This document shows positions 11,193 to 22,037 of a stretch of DNA of 64,000 bases, in pieces. Each line of letters starts with the position of its first letter. The first letter of the stretch is position 1. Source of the DNA: Flectonema sp. DT1601. Its lineage: Eukaryota; Euglenozoa; Diplonemea; Diplonemida; Diplonemidae. Under the pieces are notes generated by a model that was given only the letters and a program-made list of their open reading frames with translations, did no database searches and had not been told where the DNA came from. The stretch spans positions 558,001 through 622,000 of the forward strand of contig OZ025797.1 in NCBI GenBank assembly GCA_964019425.1. The letters are read 5' to 3'. A program made the position numbers and the translations under genes.

Positions 11193-12053
11193 TCACAAAG
11201 AAGAATCTACACTGTGGTGCAGATTACTTCTGCGTAGGGGTTGTACCGGGCTGTTTCGATTCGACGGGACACCGGCACCACCACCACCACGCGAGTTAAA
11301 GAACGACCCCAACGCTTGTTCAACCTTCGCTCTCGTTCCGTGTGAGACTTCCTCTCGAGAAGGAATGTCTGCTGGGTTTAGCTTCGTGCTTACCCAGGCA
11401 AGGGAGTAGGAACATTTCAAAACTAAAAGGCATTCAATCGCAGTTATCAAACACCTGTTGAGACTGTGTGAGCGAACACACATCTTCTTCCTAAAAGCAC
11501 CACAAACTGTAGTGTTGTCAACCCAGATGGAAAGGTGGTCGGCCTTTGCAATTCCTTTGAGTGTCTGTCCAAGAGCGTCCGCTTCAAGGATATTTATATG
11601 TCGGTCTTCACCAGCAGGCCATGCCGCACCAAGAATTTCCAGCTCACCTGTTTTCCAAACGATGACACCTCCCCATCCCTGCAATGAGGCATCTACAAAC
11701 ACTTCGGCAGTCCTCCCCTCTTTCTGCTCAGGCATAATTATTCTCTCCTTCTGCACAGCACCGATCCACATTTCTAATTCCCTCCTTACTGAACGGGGCA
11801 ATTTTAGTACCTGCTGTACTTGTAGGGTCCCCTTGTTCAAGTAATTTGTGACCCTCGGGACCTCTCGTGGGCTCGGAAGCCTTCTGTGTCAGGCCGCATG
11901 TCGTGTCTACAATGAAGTGTCAACTTGGAACTGTTACGAACAAGAGGAATCCAACTGGTTAATTAAACCACAGCATGTCGCTTCATCACAGCGGTGGCGA
12001 GTGGCATGTGACTTCTGCCCAGTGCCCTGAATGCCAACGCTGAGAGATCAGGT

Positions 12054-12088
<35 letters not shown>

Positions 12089-15000
12089 CCTTAAGGTAGC
12101 CAAATGCCTCGTCTTCTAATTAAAGACGCGCATGAATGGACCAATGAGATTCCTTCTGTCGAAGATACTTCAAGCTAAACCAGTACTTCCCAGGTGGAAC
12201 TCCAACAATGGAGCTGGCATGCAACAGGCGACCTCCTAAGGACTCCAACTCCGATGCAGTCAATGAATCAAGGTTGGTGTTCTTGATTTTTCTCCCAATC
12301 TTGGTCCCCAAGCTCACCCTGTCCGTATGGTGATCAAAGGTGACCCCCAAGAACTCATACTCCGGAGAGAGATCCACAGTATCACTTGGTTTCCATGTGA
12401 TGTTTGCCATTCTGGCAAAGGAGTCCATCCTCTCAGCTGCGCATTTAACCTTCTCCTTGGGACCAAATAACCTAATGTTATCGATCCACCAGTGAATCCC
12501 AACTTCCTCCTCCGCAAATTCTTTCTTAACGAACAGCGGGTCACCAGCAGCGATGGTGTTCATCAATTCTGGGGCACACACATGACCCATCGGAAGTCGA
12601 GTCAAAGAATAAACCTTCCCAGCCGAATCAGAGAAACTGAAGAGTGAAGTTGACTCCTCAGGTATGCAGACCTGGTAGAATCCAGTCTTGAAGTCCCTGC
12701 AGGATGCCACCTCCGAATGTACAGCATCCAGGTAACAAGAAATGTGCTGCAGTGGAACGAATGGTTCATATCCCCCAGACGAGATCAGTTCGTTCTGCTC
12801 TTTTGTCCAGAGGATGAACCGCTGTCTGTTCCCCGTCCCCCTCTCCTCATACACTGTAAATGGTACATTCCGAGACAGCGGTACAGAATCACTCGGCACT
12901 GCAATACCACACTCAACCAATTCTCTTGCATGTTTCCCTGCCAACTTCGAAGTTGCCCTCTTAGAGCCGTGCATTGACAGAAGAATCCCTAGGAAAGAAG
13001 GTGAGGTTCCAAACATAATCAAACCTCTTCAGGACCGATGGCAACATCCCCCCCCTTACAGCTGAAACATCCATCTTAGGTGTAGGGGCCACATGTAGTG
13101 GTGAAGATATCTCCTCCTTCGTTATGGGGATGCGCGTGCTCTTTGTTCTGTGCGTGAACTGCGCTGCTACGCCCCGCATCACATCCCGTTCACTCGCATT
13201 CTTTGATCTATCAACTACAGGAAACAGGTGACATCCCCTGTCTTTAACGCCCTCGCCATTGCAATTGGGTTCCCGCCGTACCTCAGCGTGGTGTCTGAAA
13301 GGGCCGACACTCCTGCATGCTTGGCCAGCCTGCTTATCAGCCCTTCTGTGAGTCCTTGCTGCTCTTGGTCCGATGCCAGAACCCCCAACAGATGACTTAT
13401 CGCACCTCTTTTTATTGAGTGGGCGGTGTATCTTTTCATCCTGCCGTCCTGCTGGAACGTTTTCACTAATTTTGACGTGCCCCACAGGTGTAGTTTTTTG
13501 AACTCCCCCATCGCACCCAGCAAGATCTTTATCTCTTCTGTGTGATTCCCCTTTATCACCGTCCATCTGCTTGGCGAGTAAGGGTTTGCCCTCCTTCCCT
13601 TCGGCGTGCGGAACCAATCTATAATGATCTCTGACGGACTTACAGAGATGAACTGGTCCCTTGAGAGCGCTGCGGTCTCGCCCCATCTTGATGCAGTCTT
13701 CCAGCACACTAGCATTGCCAAGTGGGTCTTTAAGTCTTGCCCCCTTGCCCAATCCACCAGGTCGAAACTTGTCATTGGCGTTGCCTGTTCCAGCGGTATT
13801 GCCGCCCCGTTCGCCCTCAGTGCTGCAGCCAAGCTCAACAGCGGTCCGTTTTCTATTCCGATCCTCCCCATCACTGCAGACAGACTCTTTGCATAAGAGA
13901 GAAGCCCTTGCACTGCCACACCTGTCGCCATCACGAACAGAACAGCCGAGCTTGCGTTTGCTGGTTTCTCCTTTTCCCTTGCCCAGGCCCGAAATCTTCT
14001 CCACAGATTCCGCCTGCTTGCTGTTGTCTTTGAGGCCCACATCTTCTCCAGTGTTTCTTGATCTTCGTCCCCTCTGGGCATCCCTCCATCATGTCCAACA
14101 GGATCTTCCCAACCACATTTCCTTCTAATCCTTCTGAGGGCATTGTTTCCGTTGAATCTGCGATCTCTTCTGTTCCAACTGAGCTTATTTTCATCTCCCT
14201 TCCGCTGGGGAATCCTCGGACTGCGGATTTTACAATGTTGTCCGGGTCTTGAACGATTAAACTTACAGATCCTCCTAACCTTGCTTTTAGTCGGCTGCTC
14301 CTCAACACCTGTCTTGAGTGCTTCTGCATAAGTCTTGCGGGCTTTCTCAACTTTAACTTTGGCAATGGGGATGTTTCCAATACTTGCGTGTCTAACCTTC
14401 GTTTTAGGAACGTTGGTTTTGTTGTTACTTGCAGGGTCCGGTCGGCTGGTCACTTCGCGAACCCTCTCCCGTTTCCCGACGATGGATACGTAGAGACAAA
14501 CGATCTCCCCCCTTTCCGTTTCGGTTGTTGCATCTTCGCATTTCTATTTCTCTTCGCTATTGCGTTTGCTTTCTCCAGAGGGTCCTCCGATGCAACTTCT
14601 AAGATCATCTCCAACTCTGATCTCTTCGTACCATCCTTGCAAAAGTAATACTGCATCCGCAGTTGCTCCAACAGCTCGTTCCCCAACTCCACAAAGTGCG
14701 GGTTCTCCTCCCACCCTCCAACGTACTCCAAACCGAGAACGAAGTTCTTCAACTGCCTGAAGAAGCCAAGTAGCTGGCCCCCACCAACCTTGTACTCCAG
14801 ACCGTTCACATATCGCTCCCTGATCCCATGGATCAGTGCCTCGGTCTTTCCTGACTTCATAACGGATGCCCACTTTGTTACATCCCTGCCTGCAGACGGA
14901 TCAGTCACCTCCCGTGTCATCGCTTCGTTCGACCCCGGTGCTGGTAGTTGCTGTGCTGCCCCCCCGACTACTGGAACTTGTTGAGCCGTAGTCAACCCGT

Positions 15001-15634
15001 TCTTCAGATCTGCTATTTCTTGTAATATTTTTTGGATCACTTCCGCATTCTGCTTTTGCTGATCTCTCTGCTGTTGTGTGATTTGCTGGATAACGCTAGC
15101 TTGTTGTTGTTGTTGTTGGGTCTGTTGTTCTCTGAAGGCCTCCCACATGCCTCCGATGTTCTCGGCTTTTTCAGTGGCCTCCCCAACCCTTCTCCTCACT
15201 GATTGGCTCTCCCTCTGATACTGGCTAAACGCCGTCTGCGTTTCGCTTCTCAGCGAGTCGAACCCCTGCTTGGTATCACTTCTCAGTGTGTCTGTGCTCT
15301 GCTGCAGCGATCCCATCGCATCCTCCGCCTCGTCGTGCGTCACCAGCCTATCCGACCCCCCCTTAGATATCCGCTCGCTCATCCGGGCGGCGCTCTGGTT
15401 GACCAACTGCAGGCGGCTCCTTGATAACACACCAAGTATTACTAGACACTTATTCATCGAAAGTGTCTTGGCCGCATCATTGGAGATCCCGAGACACATG
15501 GCCAGTGTGCCTTGGATCAACCTTCTTGTCTCCTTGTCGGATCTCAATGTACTTAAGTCGATGCTAAAGGGGATGCTTGCAACCAGCTCGTCCAGATTGA
15601 TATTATCGAGCTTCTTTGGTGGTTCCTCACCCAT
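11193..15634 (-). mobile_element. Fossil tyrosine-recombinase retrotransposon, VIPER-like order (gag - YR - RT - RNase H)
   Basis: Read on the minus strand the parts are as follows. A gag-like, Gln-rich, coiled-coil region is at about 15634-14450. A tyrosine recombinase at about 14450-13215 shows R..., HxxR and C-terminal Y motifs (RWGET, HSIKRGA, LRYGG). A reverse transcriptase is at about 13022-12130 (LPMGH, WWIDNIRLFG). An RNase H is at about 11840-11193 (VFVDASLQGWGG, WVDNTT, NPADIPSR). Known families place these as gag-RT-RH-YR in DIRS and Ngaro, and gag-YR-RT-RH in VIPER, so the order here is VIPER-like. Gag and YR frames overlap by four bases. The copy is broken: a 28S rRNA piece of about 290 bp separates RT from RNase H, and a SINE abuts its 5' end. 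Roughly a handful of breaks are present. The frames are still long, so it is not very old. Confidence 0.8.
11848..12139 (+). rRNA. 28S (LSU) rRNA fragment embedded in the YR retroelement
   Basis: From 11921 rightward the plus strand follows the universally conserved LSU core. It has the GGAACTG...GGAATCC...TTAATTAAA block, the TTCTGCCCAGTGC block, and then 12057-12139 with GCGGGTAAACGGCGGGAGT, TTAAGGTAGCCAAATGCC and GACGCGCATGAATGGA. The last part includes the site used by R1/R2 elements in other organisms. 11848-11920 is probably the preceding expansion segment. The piece is in antisense to the retroelement. Several bases differ from the usual eukaryotic core, so it is a relic or a divergent copy rather than a working rRNA gene. 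Confidence 0.9.
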
Positions 15635-15673
15635 CTGCGCCTTCCAAGTCTCAATTAAGAACTCAGGGAACTC

Positions 15674-15901
15674 TTTTTTTTTTTTTTGAGTGTTTCACTA
15701 CTGTGTTTCTCCTTCTTTTTGTTACTACTATAATTGCTTAGGCGCTGCCCTTACTGGGTGGCCGTTCACTTTTTCGAGACAATGGGGGATGCGACACGGA
15801 AACTGATTGCGCTGTGAGGCGCGGTGCGTACAGCGGGGTTCGAACCGAGGCCGATTGGGTGCGGGGGCACCACCCCATCCACTGCACTATGACGCCCCCA
15901 G
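15674..15901 (-). mobile_element. tRNA-derived SINE with LINE-like tail
   Basis: On the minus strand the element starts near 15901 with a tRNA-like head. This has an A-box-like TAGTGCAGTGG, a possible anticodon arm with GGGTG/CACCC stem, and a perfect B-box core GGTTCGAACC at 15846-15837. It ends in a 14-base A-tail (T-run 15674-15687). The body contains a 22-base stretch (15803-15824) matching the 3' UTR of the neighbouring LINE (15953-15974) at 20 of 22 bases. Both tails end in a ...CACTC/GCACTC-type string before poly(A). No target-site duplication was obvious. Confidence 0.7.
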
Positions 15902-16174
15902 ATTTTTTTTTTTTTTTTTTTTGAGTGCACCACGACCCGTGAGTCTGTGATGCTGTTTGCGCTGTTAGGCGCGGCTGTTCTTTTTCTTTCTTTCTTTCTT
16001 ACTTTCTTTGTTTTGGGGGTTGGGGGTGGGAATCCCGTAGGCTTCGTATCTCCTTTCTTTGTTTTGATAACTTAAAACTAATACTACATAATTAATTGTC
16101 CACTTGGACGACTTCAGATGTGTTGCAATGATGCCTTCAATGTTGATATTCGAAATGTCGATGTTTTAATAATA

Positions 16175-19100
16175 CTACCGTCCTAATAGTTGTGCCAGTC
16201 TGTCTAAGGTTGTGACAAAACCAGTCATCTGCTGTTGATTCGCAGGTAAGTAGCAGTCCTCCAGTTGGCATGCTTCCTCTCCCTTGTCATTCATCATGTG
16301 ACTGATGTATTTTTCCCTCAAGGTTTCTATACACCAATGTTCGCATATAAATAATACATGATGTGCTGTCGCCTTTCCAAGTTTACAGAAAAAGCACAGC
16401 TCGTTCAGTCCTTTGATTATCAGAGATCTGCAATGTCCCACTCTAAAGCGTGACATCAGTACTTCCTCTGGTCGTGTTAGAGCTTCGATGTACGGAGGGT
16501 GTCTTACCTCTCCCGGTCCGATCCAGTTCTCCCGTTTTCTCCGCTTGTGAAACGTCATCAATGTTCCCATGTCAAGTTGAGTGGGCAGTTGTTTAATAAT
16601 AACATCTTCGTGAGGTGGATCTTCCTTCAGGCCTGCAGCGAATTTCGCCAGTTGGTCCGCTACTTCGTTGTACCGCACGTTTCTGTGTGCCGGTACATAC
16701 TGCATGTTGACTTGGATTCCATTCTTCTCCAATTTCATTGCCAACTTCCAGATCTTTTTGTTCATTGGGGACCTTTGTTTATATGGCCCTTGTTCCAATG
16801 CCTGCATGACTGACATCGAATCAGTCAACAGGTGCGTCGTTGTTGTTAGAGATTCATGTTCATCCTCCGCCACCTGAACTAAATTTTCCAACGCCAGTTT
16901 CACTGCAATCTGCTCGGTCCTATAAGAGGAACCCGCTACTGGTATTTTATATCCAAGTAGACGCATCTTGCTTCCGTTAACCATGACCACAGCGGCAGCC
17001 GAGTCTGTCATGTAAGTGTTGGGTTTGTGTCTTATCGACCCGTCAGTGTAGACTTTCATCTCGTGAGCTGGTAATTCAGTTTCTCGCTGTTCAGCCTCTT
17101 CCTTGTTGCGTGAATATGTGAATTTCATCGCATTAGTACTTTTCCATGGAGGGACAGTGTAGTGTTCTGGGTTCACTTCCAGGTTGGTAATGCTCCGGTA
17201 GTTGTCAAGGCCAGGGACACCAGAGACATAGTCTATCCAGACATTCCATCCCCATTTCGATTTTTGAAATAATTCTGAACTCCCTGTTCTCGTCAGCTTG
17301 CGAGTCGGTAGGAACGGACTCAATTTGAAACGTTCATAAGTTCTACACATCTTATACTGGATGTGTTCCTTCAGTCTTGGCGTGTCGGCTTCTTTGTAAA
17401 GTCTCTGTAGTTTGGTGCTCCGCAGACATCCAGTTACCAGCCTCACTGCCCTGTTTACCAGTAATTCCAGTTGTTCGAAGCACTCTTTTGGTAGCATCCA
17501 AGCAAAGCTTTCAACACCATAAAGCACCCTTGCTAACACCACCGTCACCAGTATACTGATGAGTGTCCTCTTTCTGCAGCCTATCCTGGTGAGTCTAACC
17601 AACAAGCCTAGACCCTTGGAAGCAGCTGTCATCATCTTTTGAATTTGCGACTTAAAGGTTAACTTCTCGTCATAATGTACGCCTAGATACCGCACGGTAT
17701 TCGTCTTGTGAACTTTTCGTCCAACCGCATAGGCAAATCCGTGTAATCCGGGTCCCACTCTTTCCAGCATCTTATCTATTTCTGCCTTGTTGTGGACTTT
17801 CTTCAGTTGTGGGAAGCGGGCACTCATCTTCATTGTTTTCAGTACCGCCGGTTTGTTCGGTAGCTTGACTTTGATCTTATGTTTTGGAACGACATACAGG
17901 TGAGTGATGGCGAATTCTTCTTTTGAAGCTACAGTTGTTGAGTTATCATCCTTCACAAGGTTACTCATTTGTTCTGCCGTGGCCACCACATATTTAAATG
18001 TGTGTTCTTCAGAGTATACTACCACTGGGGACTTGTCATGTGTTCCACTTGGCCTCACGTGAATGTATTCCGTCTTGCCAGGGTTCTTATTGATTTTGAT
18101 GTGTGAGTCAAGTGCCCACCTTTCAAATATTTTGACTGCGTTGTTAACCTTGTTTTCTAAACAGCTGACAGTGCCTGCGGTTATTACTATTCCAACATCA
18201 TCTGCAAAGACAGTCGGTTCGTACATCTCTAGTTTATCTATCAAATCATTTATGAAGATAGAGAATAACTGGGGTCCCAGCACGCTTCCTTGTGGTACTC
18301 CTACTCGAATGTTCCGGAATGCTCCCTTCACTCCATTCACCCTTGTTGAAATCTTCCTACTAGTCAAGTAGTTTTGAACCCACCGTAGATATTTCGTTGG
18401 TAGTCCTATTTTGGACATCTTATTTAGAAGAGTTACCGGTTGAACTGCATCAAAGGCTTTTTGTAGGTCGAAGGTGATTAATATCGCTTCTTCTCCCATT
18501 GCCTTGGCACTTTTGAGTTTGTCTGTAACTATACAGAGATTTTCAATGGAATCCCGTCCTCGTTTGTAGGCTGCTTGCCTCGGATTCATTCTGTCTTTCA
18601 ACAGGTGGTGCATCCGTTCTACGACCATTCTTTCAAAGAGTTTCGAGACGGTCGAGGTTAGTGCTATCGGTCTGTACGATAGGACTTGTTTCTTGTCTTT
18701 ATCAGGTTTCAGTATGGGTATTACCATTCCACTTTTCCAGCACCTGGGTACTGCTGATCGTTGCCATGAGAGGTTGAATAGTCTTAGTAGTTGCTCGAGG
18801 AAAGCTTTTGGAAGTTGTTTTAACATCGAGTTCCAGATGTGGTCAGGTCCAGGTGCCTTCTTCTCCTTTGTTTTTGAAATTTGTCGTTCCAGTTCAGGCA
18901 TTCCAAATTCCACCGAGTTGTCATCAGGTATTCCTTGTAAGGTTGGTTCACCGTCTTCGAATTTGAATTGGTCTGCGTATGTTTTGGTGAAGACATCTGC
19001 CATCTCCCGCGGGTCAGTTAATTCCTTCTCACCGTCGACAATCTTAGTAATTGAATGGTCCATCATTCTACCTTCCAGTTGTTTAACTTTTCTAAAGGCC

Positions 19101-20092
19101 CATCGGTAGTCCATTCCAGTCATGTCGCACTCAATGATCTTCTGTTTGATCATGTTGATACCTCTTTCAATTGCTTCTGAGTCTGTCTTATCAGGGTCAG
19201 TCTCTGCCATCAAATCTTCCAATTCTGAATCCCTCACAGCGAAGGTACTACTTGACTTCTTGTTGTAGCCTGGGATGGCCCTACTCGCTGCTCTCAGAAT
19301 CTCGTTGTTGATCCTATTAGCAAGTTTCTGTACATTCTTAATTCTTTCTAATTTGGGCGCTGCCCTTTCCAACAGTATTTTATAATAATTCCAATCGGCA
19401 CAATGCCACTTCCATTTCCACGTCCCAGAACTCTCTTTTGAATATTCATCTATTTTGATATCTTCGATTGTCAGTTTGAGTGGCAGGTGATCGCTGCCCC
19501 ATCCCTTCATGAGTTCGATTTGTGCATCCAAAGAAATATCTAATGCAATTACATCCGGAGAAGCTGAGCTTTGAGGTCTTGTTTGATGTTGAGGTGTATT
19601 TAGTACTCGAATTGTTGCTTCTAGTGACCAATCGTAGAAGCTGTTACCAGTGGTGTTCGTATTACCATTTGACCAAGTTGAATGGTGTCCATTAATGTCA
19701 CCCGCAATCAATGTGCCGGGCTCTGTTTTAAACTTCCATGTTGTTGCCTTGATTTCAGGCGGGTGGTAAACATTGTGAATTGTCAATGGCGGATTAGATT
19801 GAAGTACTACTGTTAATATCTCAGTTTGGTCATGTGAGATGTCGGGGTGTTTTAATATTAACTTATTTAAATCATTTCTGACCAGAGTGACGAGTCCTCG
19901 ATGACCTGACTTGATGGTGCTGTCTCTCCTGTGGATTGAATATCCTTCAATAGCGAAGTGTTTTTCTTTTGATAACCACGTTTCCTGCAGTAGTACTACT
20001 TCAGGCTTTTCTTCTTTCAGTGCCCAGTTCAATCGAAAGTAATTTTCTGGTTTCAGAACTGAGCGAATGTTATTTGACCAAATCACAATCAT
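16175..20092 (-). CDS. LINE ORF2: endonuclease, reverse transcriptase, RNase H
   Basis: The protein has 1,305 residues. Residues 1-220 form an AP-type endonuclease (VVLLQETW, AGDINGHHSTWS, SDHLPLKL). Residues about 440-700 form the reverse transcriptase (YRPIALTS, ITFDLQKAFDAVQP, GVPQGSVLGPQ, and FADDVGIVI as the catalytic Asp pair). Residues about 1080-1210 form RNase H (VYTDGS, RTEQIAVKLAL, LTDSMSVMQAL, HRNVRYNEVADQLA). A late Cys/His cluster follows (CFFCKLGKATAHHVLFICEHW), similar to the C-terminal zinc knuckle of many I/Jockey-type LINEs. The ATG at 20092-20090 overlaps the ORF1 stop as ATGA, which suggests translation by termination-reinitiation. Confidence 0.93.
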   Translation of the reverse strand: MIVIWSNNIRSVLKPENYFRLNWALKEEKPEVVLLQETWLSKEKHFAIEGYSIHRRDSTIKSGHRGLVTLVRNDLNKLILKHPDISHDQTEILTVVLQSNPPLTIHNVYHPPEIKATTWKFKTEPGTLIAGDINGHHSTWSNGNTNTTGNSFYDWSLEATIRVLNTPQHQTRPQSSASPDVIALDISLDAQIELMKGWGSDHLPLKLTIEDIKIDEYSKESSGTWKWKWHCADWNYYKILLERAAPKLERIKNVQKLANRINNEILRAASRAIPGYNKKSSSTFAVRDSELEDLMAETDPDKTDSEAIERGINMIKQKIIECDMTGMDYRWAFRKVKQLEGRMMDHSITKIVDGEKELTDPREMADVFTKTYADQFKFEDGEPTLQGIPDDNSVEFGMPELERQISKTKEKKAPGPDHIWNSMLKQLPKAFLEQLLRLFNLSWQRSAVPRCWKSGMVIPILKPDKDKKQVLSYRPIALTSTVSKLFERMVVERMHHLLKDRMNPRQAAYKRGRDSIENLCIVTDKLKSAKAMGEEAILITFDLQKAFDAVQPVTLLNKMSKIGLPTKYLRWVQNYLTSRKISTRVNGVKGAFRNIRVGVPQGSVLGPQLFSIFINDLIDKLEMYEPTVFADDVGIVITAGTVSCLENKVNNAVKIFERWALDSHIKINKNPGKTEYIHVRPSGTHDKSPVVVYSEEHTFKYVVATAEQMSNLVKDDNSTTVASKEEFAITHLYVVPKHKIKVKLPNKPAVLKTMKMSARFPQLKKVHNKAEIDKMLERVGPGLHGFAYAVGRKVHKTNTVRYLGVHYDEKLTFKSQIQKMMTAASKGLGLLVRLTRIGCRKRTLISILVTVVLARVLYGVESFAWMLPKECFEQLELLVNRAVRLVTGCLRSTKLQRLYKEADTPRLKEHIQYKMCRTYERFKLSPFLPTRKLTRTGSSELFQKSKWGWNVWIDYVSGVPGLDNYRSITNLEVNPEHYTVPPWKSTNAMKFTYSRNKEEAEQRETELPAHEMKVYTDGSIRHKPNTYMTDSAAAVVMVNGSKMRLLGYKIPVAGSSYRTEQIAVKLALENLVQVAEDEHESLTTTTHLLTDSMSVMQALEQGPYKQRSPMNKKIWKLAMKLEKNGIQVNMQYVPAHRNVRYNEVADQLAKFAAGLKEDPPHEDVIIKQLPTQLDMGTLMTFHKRRKRENWIGPGEVRHPPYIEALTRPEEVLMSRFRVGHCRSLIIKGLNELCFFCKLGKATAHHVLFICEHWCIETLREKYISHMMNDKGEEACQLEDCYLPANQQQMTGFVTTLDRLAQLLGR

Positions 20093-21939
20093 GATTGGCC
20101 AGTGTTGTTCCTGTTGGTCGCACTTGTAGTAATCTTGTTCATACCAAGATTGTTCTCAATCCTCTTGACAGCTTCTATTAGCGAAGTGATGGCTGTCGCC
20201 ATGTTGTTGTTGGCTGCTTCGTTCTTTTTCGTAGTTTGCACCAGGGTTTCTACAATCCCGGTTATCTGTGCCATGCCTTCATCAAGTCGAACTTGCATGT
20301 CCTTCACTTCTTTCTGAAGACGTTCGATTGTCTCGTTCGTTTTCTCTCTCAGGCTGTTCACGTTGTTTTCTACAACCTGAACTTCGGCCGTTGGTTTCTT
20401 CGTTGTCGGGAGTGACCTCTTGACCGCTGCTGCGTACGATGTTCTAGCCTCACGGTACTTAACTACAACGGGTTTCGCTGTTTCCTTCGCCTTCACTTCT
20501 GTTTCTAACTTTTCAATGAGGATGACAATATCACCACACTGTACAAACCTTGATTCTGGTTTCTTGTCCAGTGCGATGATAAAGTCACCTCTATCCATCC
20601 TTATAAACTTCGACTTCAGTCCTATCTCCAATAGGATGTTCCGGAGTCTGTTGCCCCAGCTGTAAGGTGCTCCACTGAGACGGTGGAGCCCTTCGCCAAA
20701 CACTGCGGATGCATATTTGCCAGCACCCTTTCTAACTTTATCAACATCCTTTTGATAAACCACCCTCAATCCAATCTTGCCATGAATGATGGTGAGTCCA
20801 TGGCAGAGGTCATGTTGGGCTTTAAGTATGCCAACTGCCTCTTCGTTCGTTGTCTTGCGGTCCAGCCACACTGTAGTGTACTGAGTGGGTGTCTGTCCCG
20901 CCACTGATTTGATCCGGAAATAAACATTTCCTATTCCGGAGTTTCTTAATAATGCAACAGCTGCATCCACGTCGTTTGGGAGAACAGTGAGTTCTACGAA
21001 GTCTTTGCCAACGTATCTGTAGGAGCGTTGATCGACTCTTCCGTGTTGTGCCACAACAGCTTTGACAATTGCTGTTACAGCTGCCGGGTTTTGGACCTGT
21101 GACTTGGTCAACTCTTTAGTTGTTATCCACGCAATTAATTCGTGGGTCACCGGTGGGTTGATCTTCTTGGCTATTGTTAGAGTTGGCCGGTGGATCGTGC
21201 CAGACAGAGCAACGAACCACCAGCTTCTTATTCTTAATTGTCCATCAAACTGGACCGGCGTTTGTATCTGACTGCAGTCAGTTGCGTGTTGTAGGGCACG
21301 TTTTGGAGGTGGTCGTGTGAACACCATCGTCAGTTGCTTCGTTTTGCTGGCCTTTTCAAAGTATTTTTCGTCGAGGCTTCTTCCTTGTTGAGCCAATGAG
21401 AGTATAATTCCATTGGTTTTGCTGTTGAGGTCATCAGTTGGCTGGAGGATCTTGCAATTAAAATGCTCCTTGTTAAGCTTCGGTGGTGGTCCAGTCATAA
21501 TCACCGTCTTCGATCTTTGTGCCTCTTTGATTTGAGGGCTTGGTGCCTCATTTGACGGAGGGCTTTGCTTAGATAGTAATATAACACTTCCTTGTGCCTC
21601 GATATTTTGAGGGCTTATTTGAGTTGCCTCTTTGTTTTGAGGGCTTGTCTTAGTTTGAGTTGCCTCCTTGTTTTGAGGGCTTGCTTGAAATACTGCTGGA
21701 GGTCCTACTGCGGTCACCTCTACTGCGATTCCTTCCGGTACTTCTGGAGAGTCCATCTCCATTTCTTCCTCTGATACTTCTGGTGATCCTCCCATCACCA
21801 CGTCTTCGTCTTCGTCTCCTTCTTCTTCTCGGATCTCATTTTTGGCCTGTTCCCTCATCTTCTTCGCCTCTTTCCTTTCTCTTTCTCTCCTTTCCGCTGC
21901 CCTTCTATCTTGCGGACGCATTGCTTTCTTTCCAGCCAT
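20089..21939 (-). CDS. LINE ORF1 protein
   Basis: The likely start is the ATG at 21939 (MAGKKAMRPQDRR), giving 616 residues. The frame stays open further upstream, but that part runs through an A-run and a tRNA-like relic. The N-terminus is very basic, followed by an acidic patch (EEEGDEDEDVVMGG). Next come short near-repeats of the type SPQNKEATQ (three or four copies) and then a Pro/Ser-rich linker. The C-terminal 90 residues look like a coiled coil (LREKTNETIERLQKEVKDM). No CCHC knuckle is visible. ORF1 products of LINEs bind RNA and package the transcript; the coiled coil suggests multimers. Confidence 0.85.
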   Translation of the reverse strand: MAGKKAMRPQDRRAAERRERERKEAKKMREQAKNEIREEEGDEDEDVVMGGSPEVSEEEMEMDSPEVPEGIAVEVTAVGPPAVFQASPQNKEATQTKTSPQNKEATQISPQNIEAQGSVILLSKQSPPSNEAPSPQIKEAQRSKTVIMTGPPPKLNKEHFNCKILQPTDDLNSKTNGIILSLAQQGRSLDEKYFEKASKTKQLTMVFTRPPPKRALQHATDCSQIQTPVQFDGQLRIRSWWFVALSGTIHRPTLTIAKKINPPVTHELIAWITTKELTKSQVQNPAAVTAIVKAVVAQHGRVDQRSYRYVGKDFVELTVLPNDVDAAVALLRNSGIGNVYFRIKSVAGQTPTQYTTVWLDRKTTNEEAVGILKAQHDLCHGLTIIHGKIGLRVVYQKDVDKVRKGAGKYASAVFGEGLHRLSGAPYSWGNRLRNILLEIGLKSKFIRMDRGDFIIALDKKPESRFVQCGDIVILIEKLETEVKAKETAKPVVVKYREARTSYAAAVKRSLPTTKKPTAEVQVVENNVNSLREKTNETIERLQKEVKDMQVRLDEGMAQITGIVETLVQTTKKNEAANNNMATAITSLIEAVKRIENNLGMNKITTSATNRNNTGQS

Positions 21940-22037
21940 TTTAATTTTTTTTTTTTTTTCCCCAGAAATATTTGATATCGTCAGAAAAACTAATAGAGAT
22001 ATTGACCTATATAAACGAAAGGAAATGGCGACTATGT

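Larger units (their letters stand above)
15903..21990 (-). mobile_element. LINE (APE-RT-RNase H, I/Jockey/Ingi-type), both ORFs open
   Basis: This is a non-LTR retrotransposon on the minus strand with two overlapping ORFs and a poly(A) tail (T-run 15903-15922). Before the tail lies a 3' UTR with a CTTT-repeat region. An upstream A-run sits just before the ORF1 start. The 5' boundary is uncertain; it lies between 21939 and the tRNA-like relic at 22038. Having an apurinic-type endonuclease, an RT and a C-terminal RNase H in one ORF is typical of the I, Jockey and Ingi groups. Since both ORFs are intact, this copy looks young and possibly active. Confidence 0.85.

Noticed and set aside
12961-14380. 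Extra frames of 149-359 residues overlapping the recombinase region
   Set aside because: They are compositional shadows of the recombinase and gag frames in a GC-richer fossil element.
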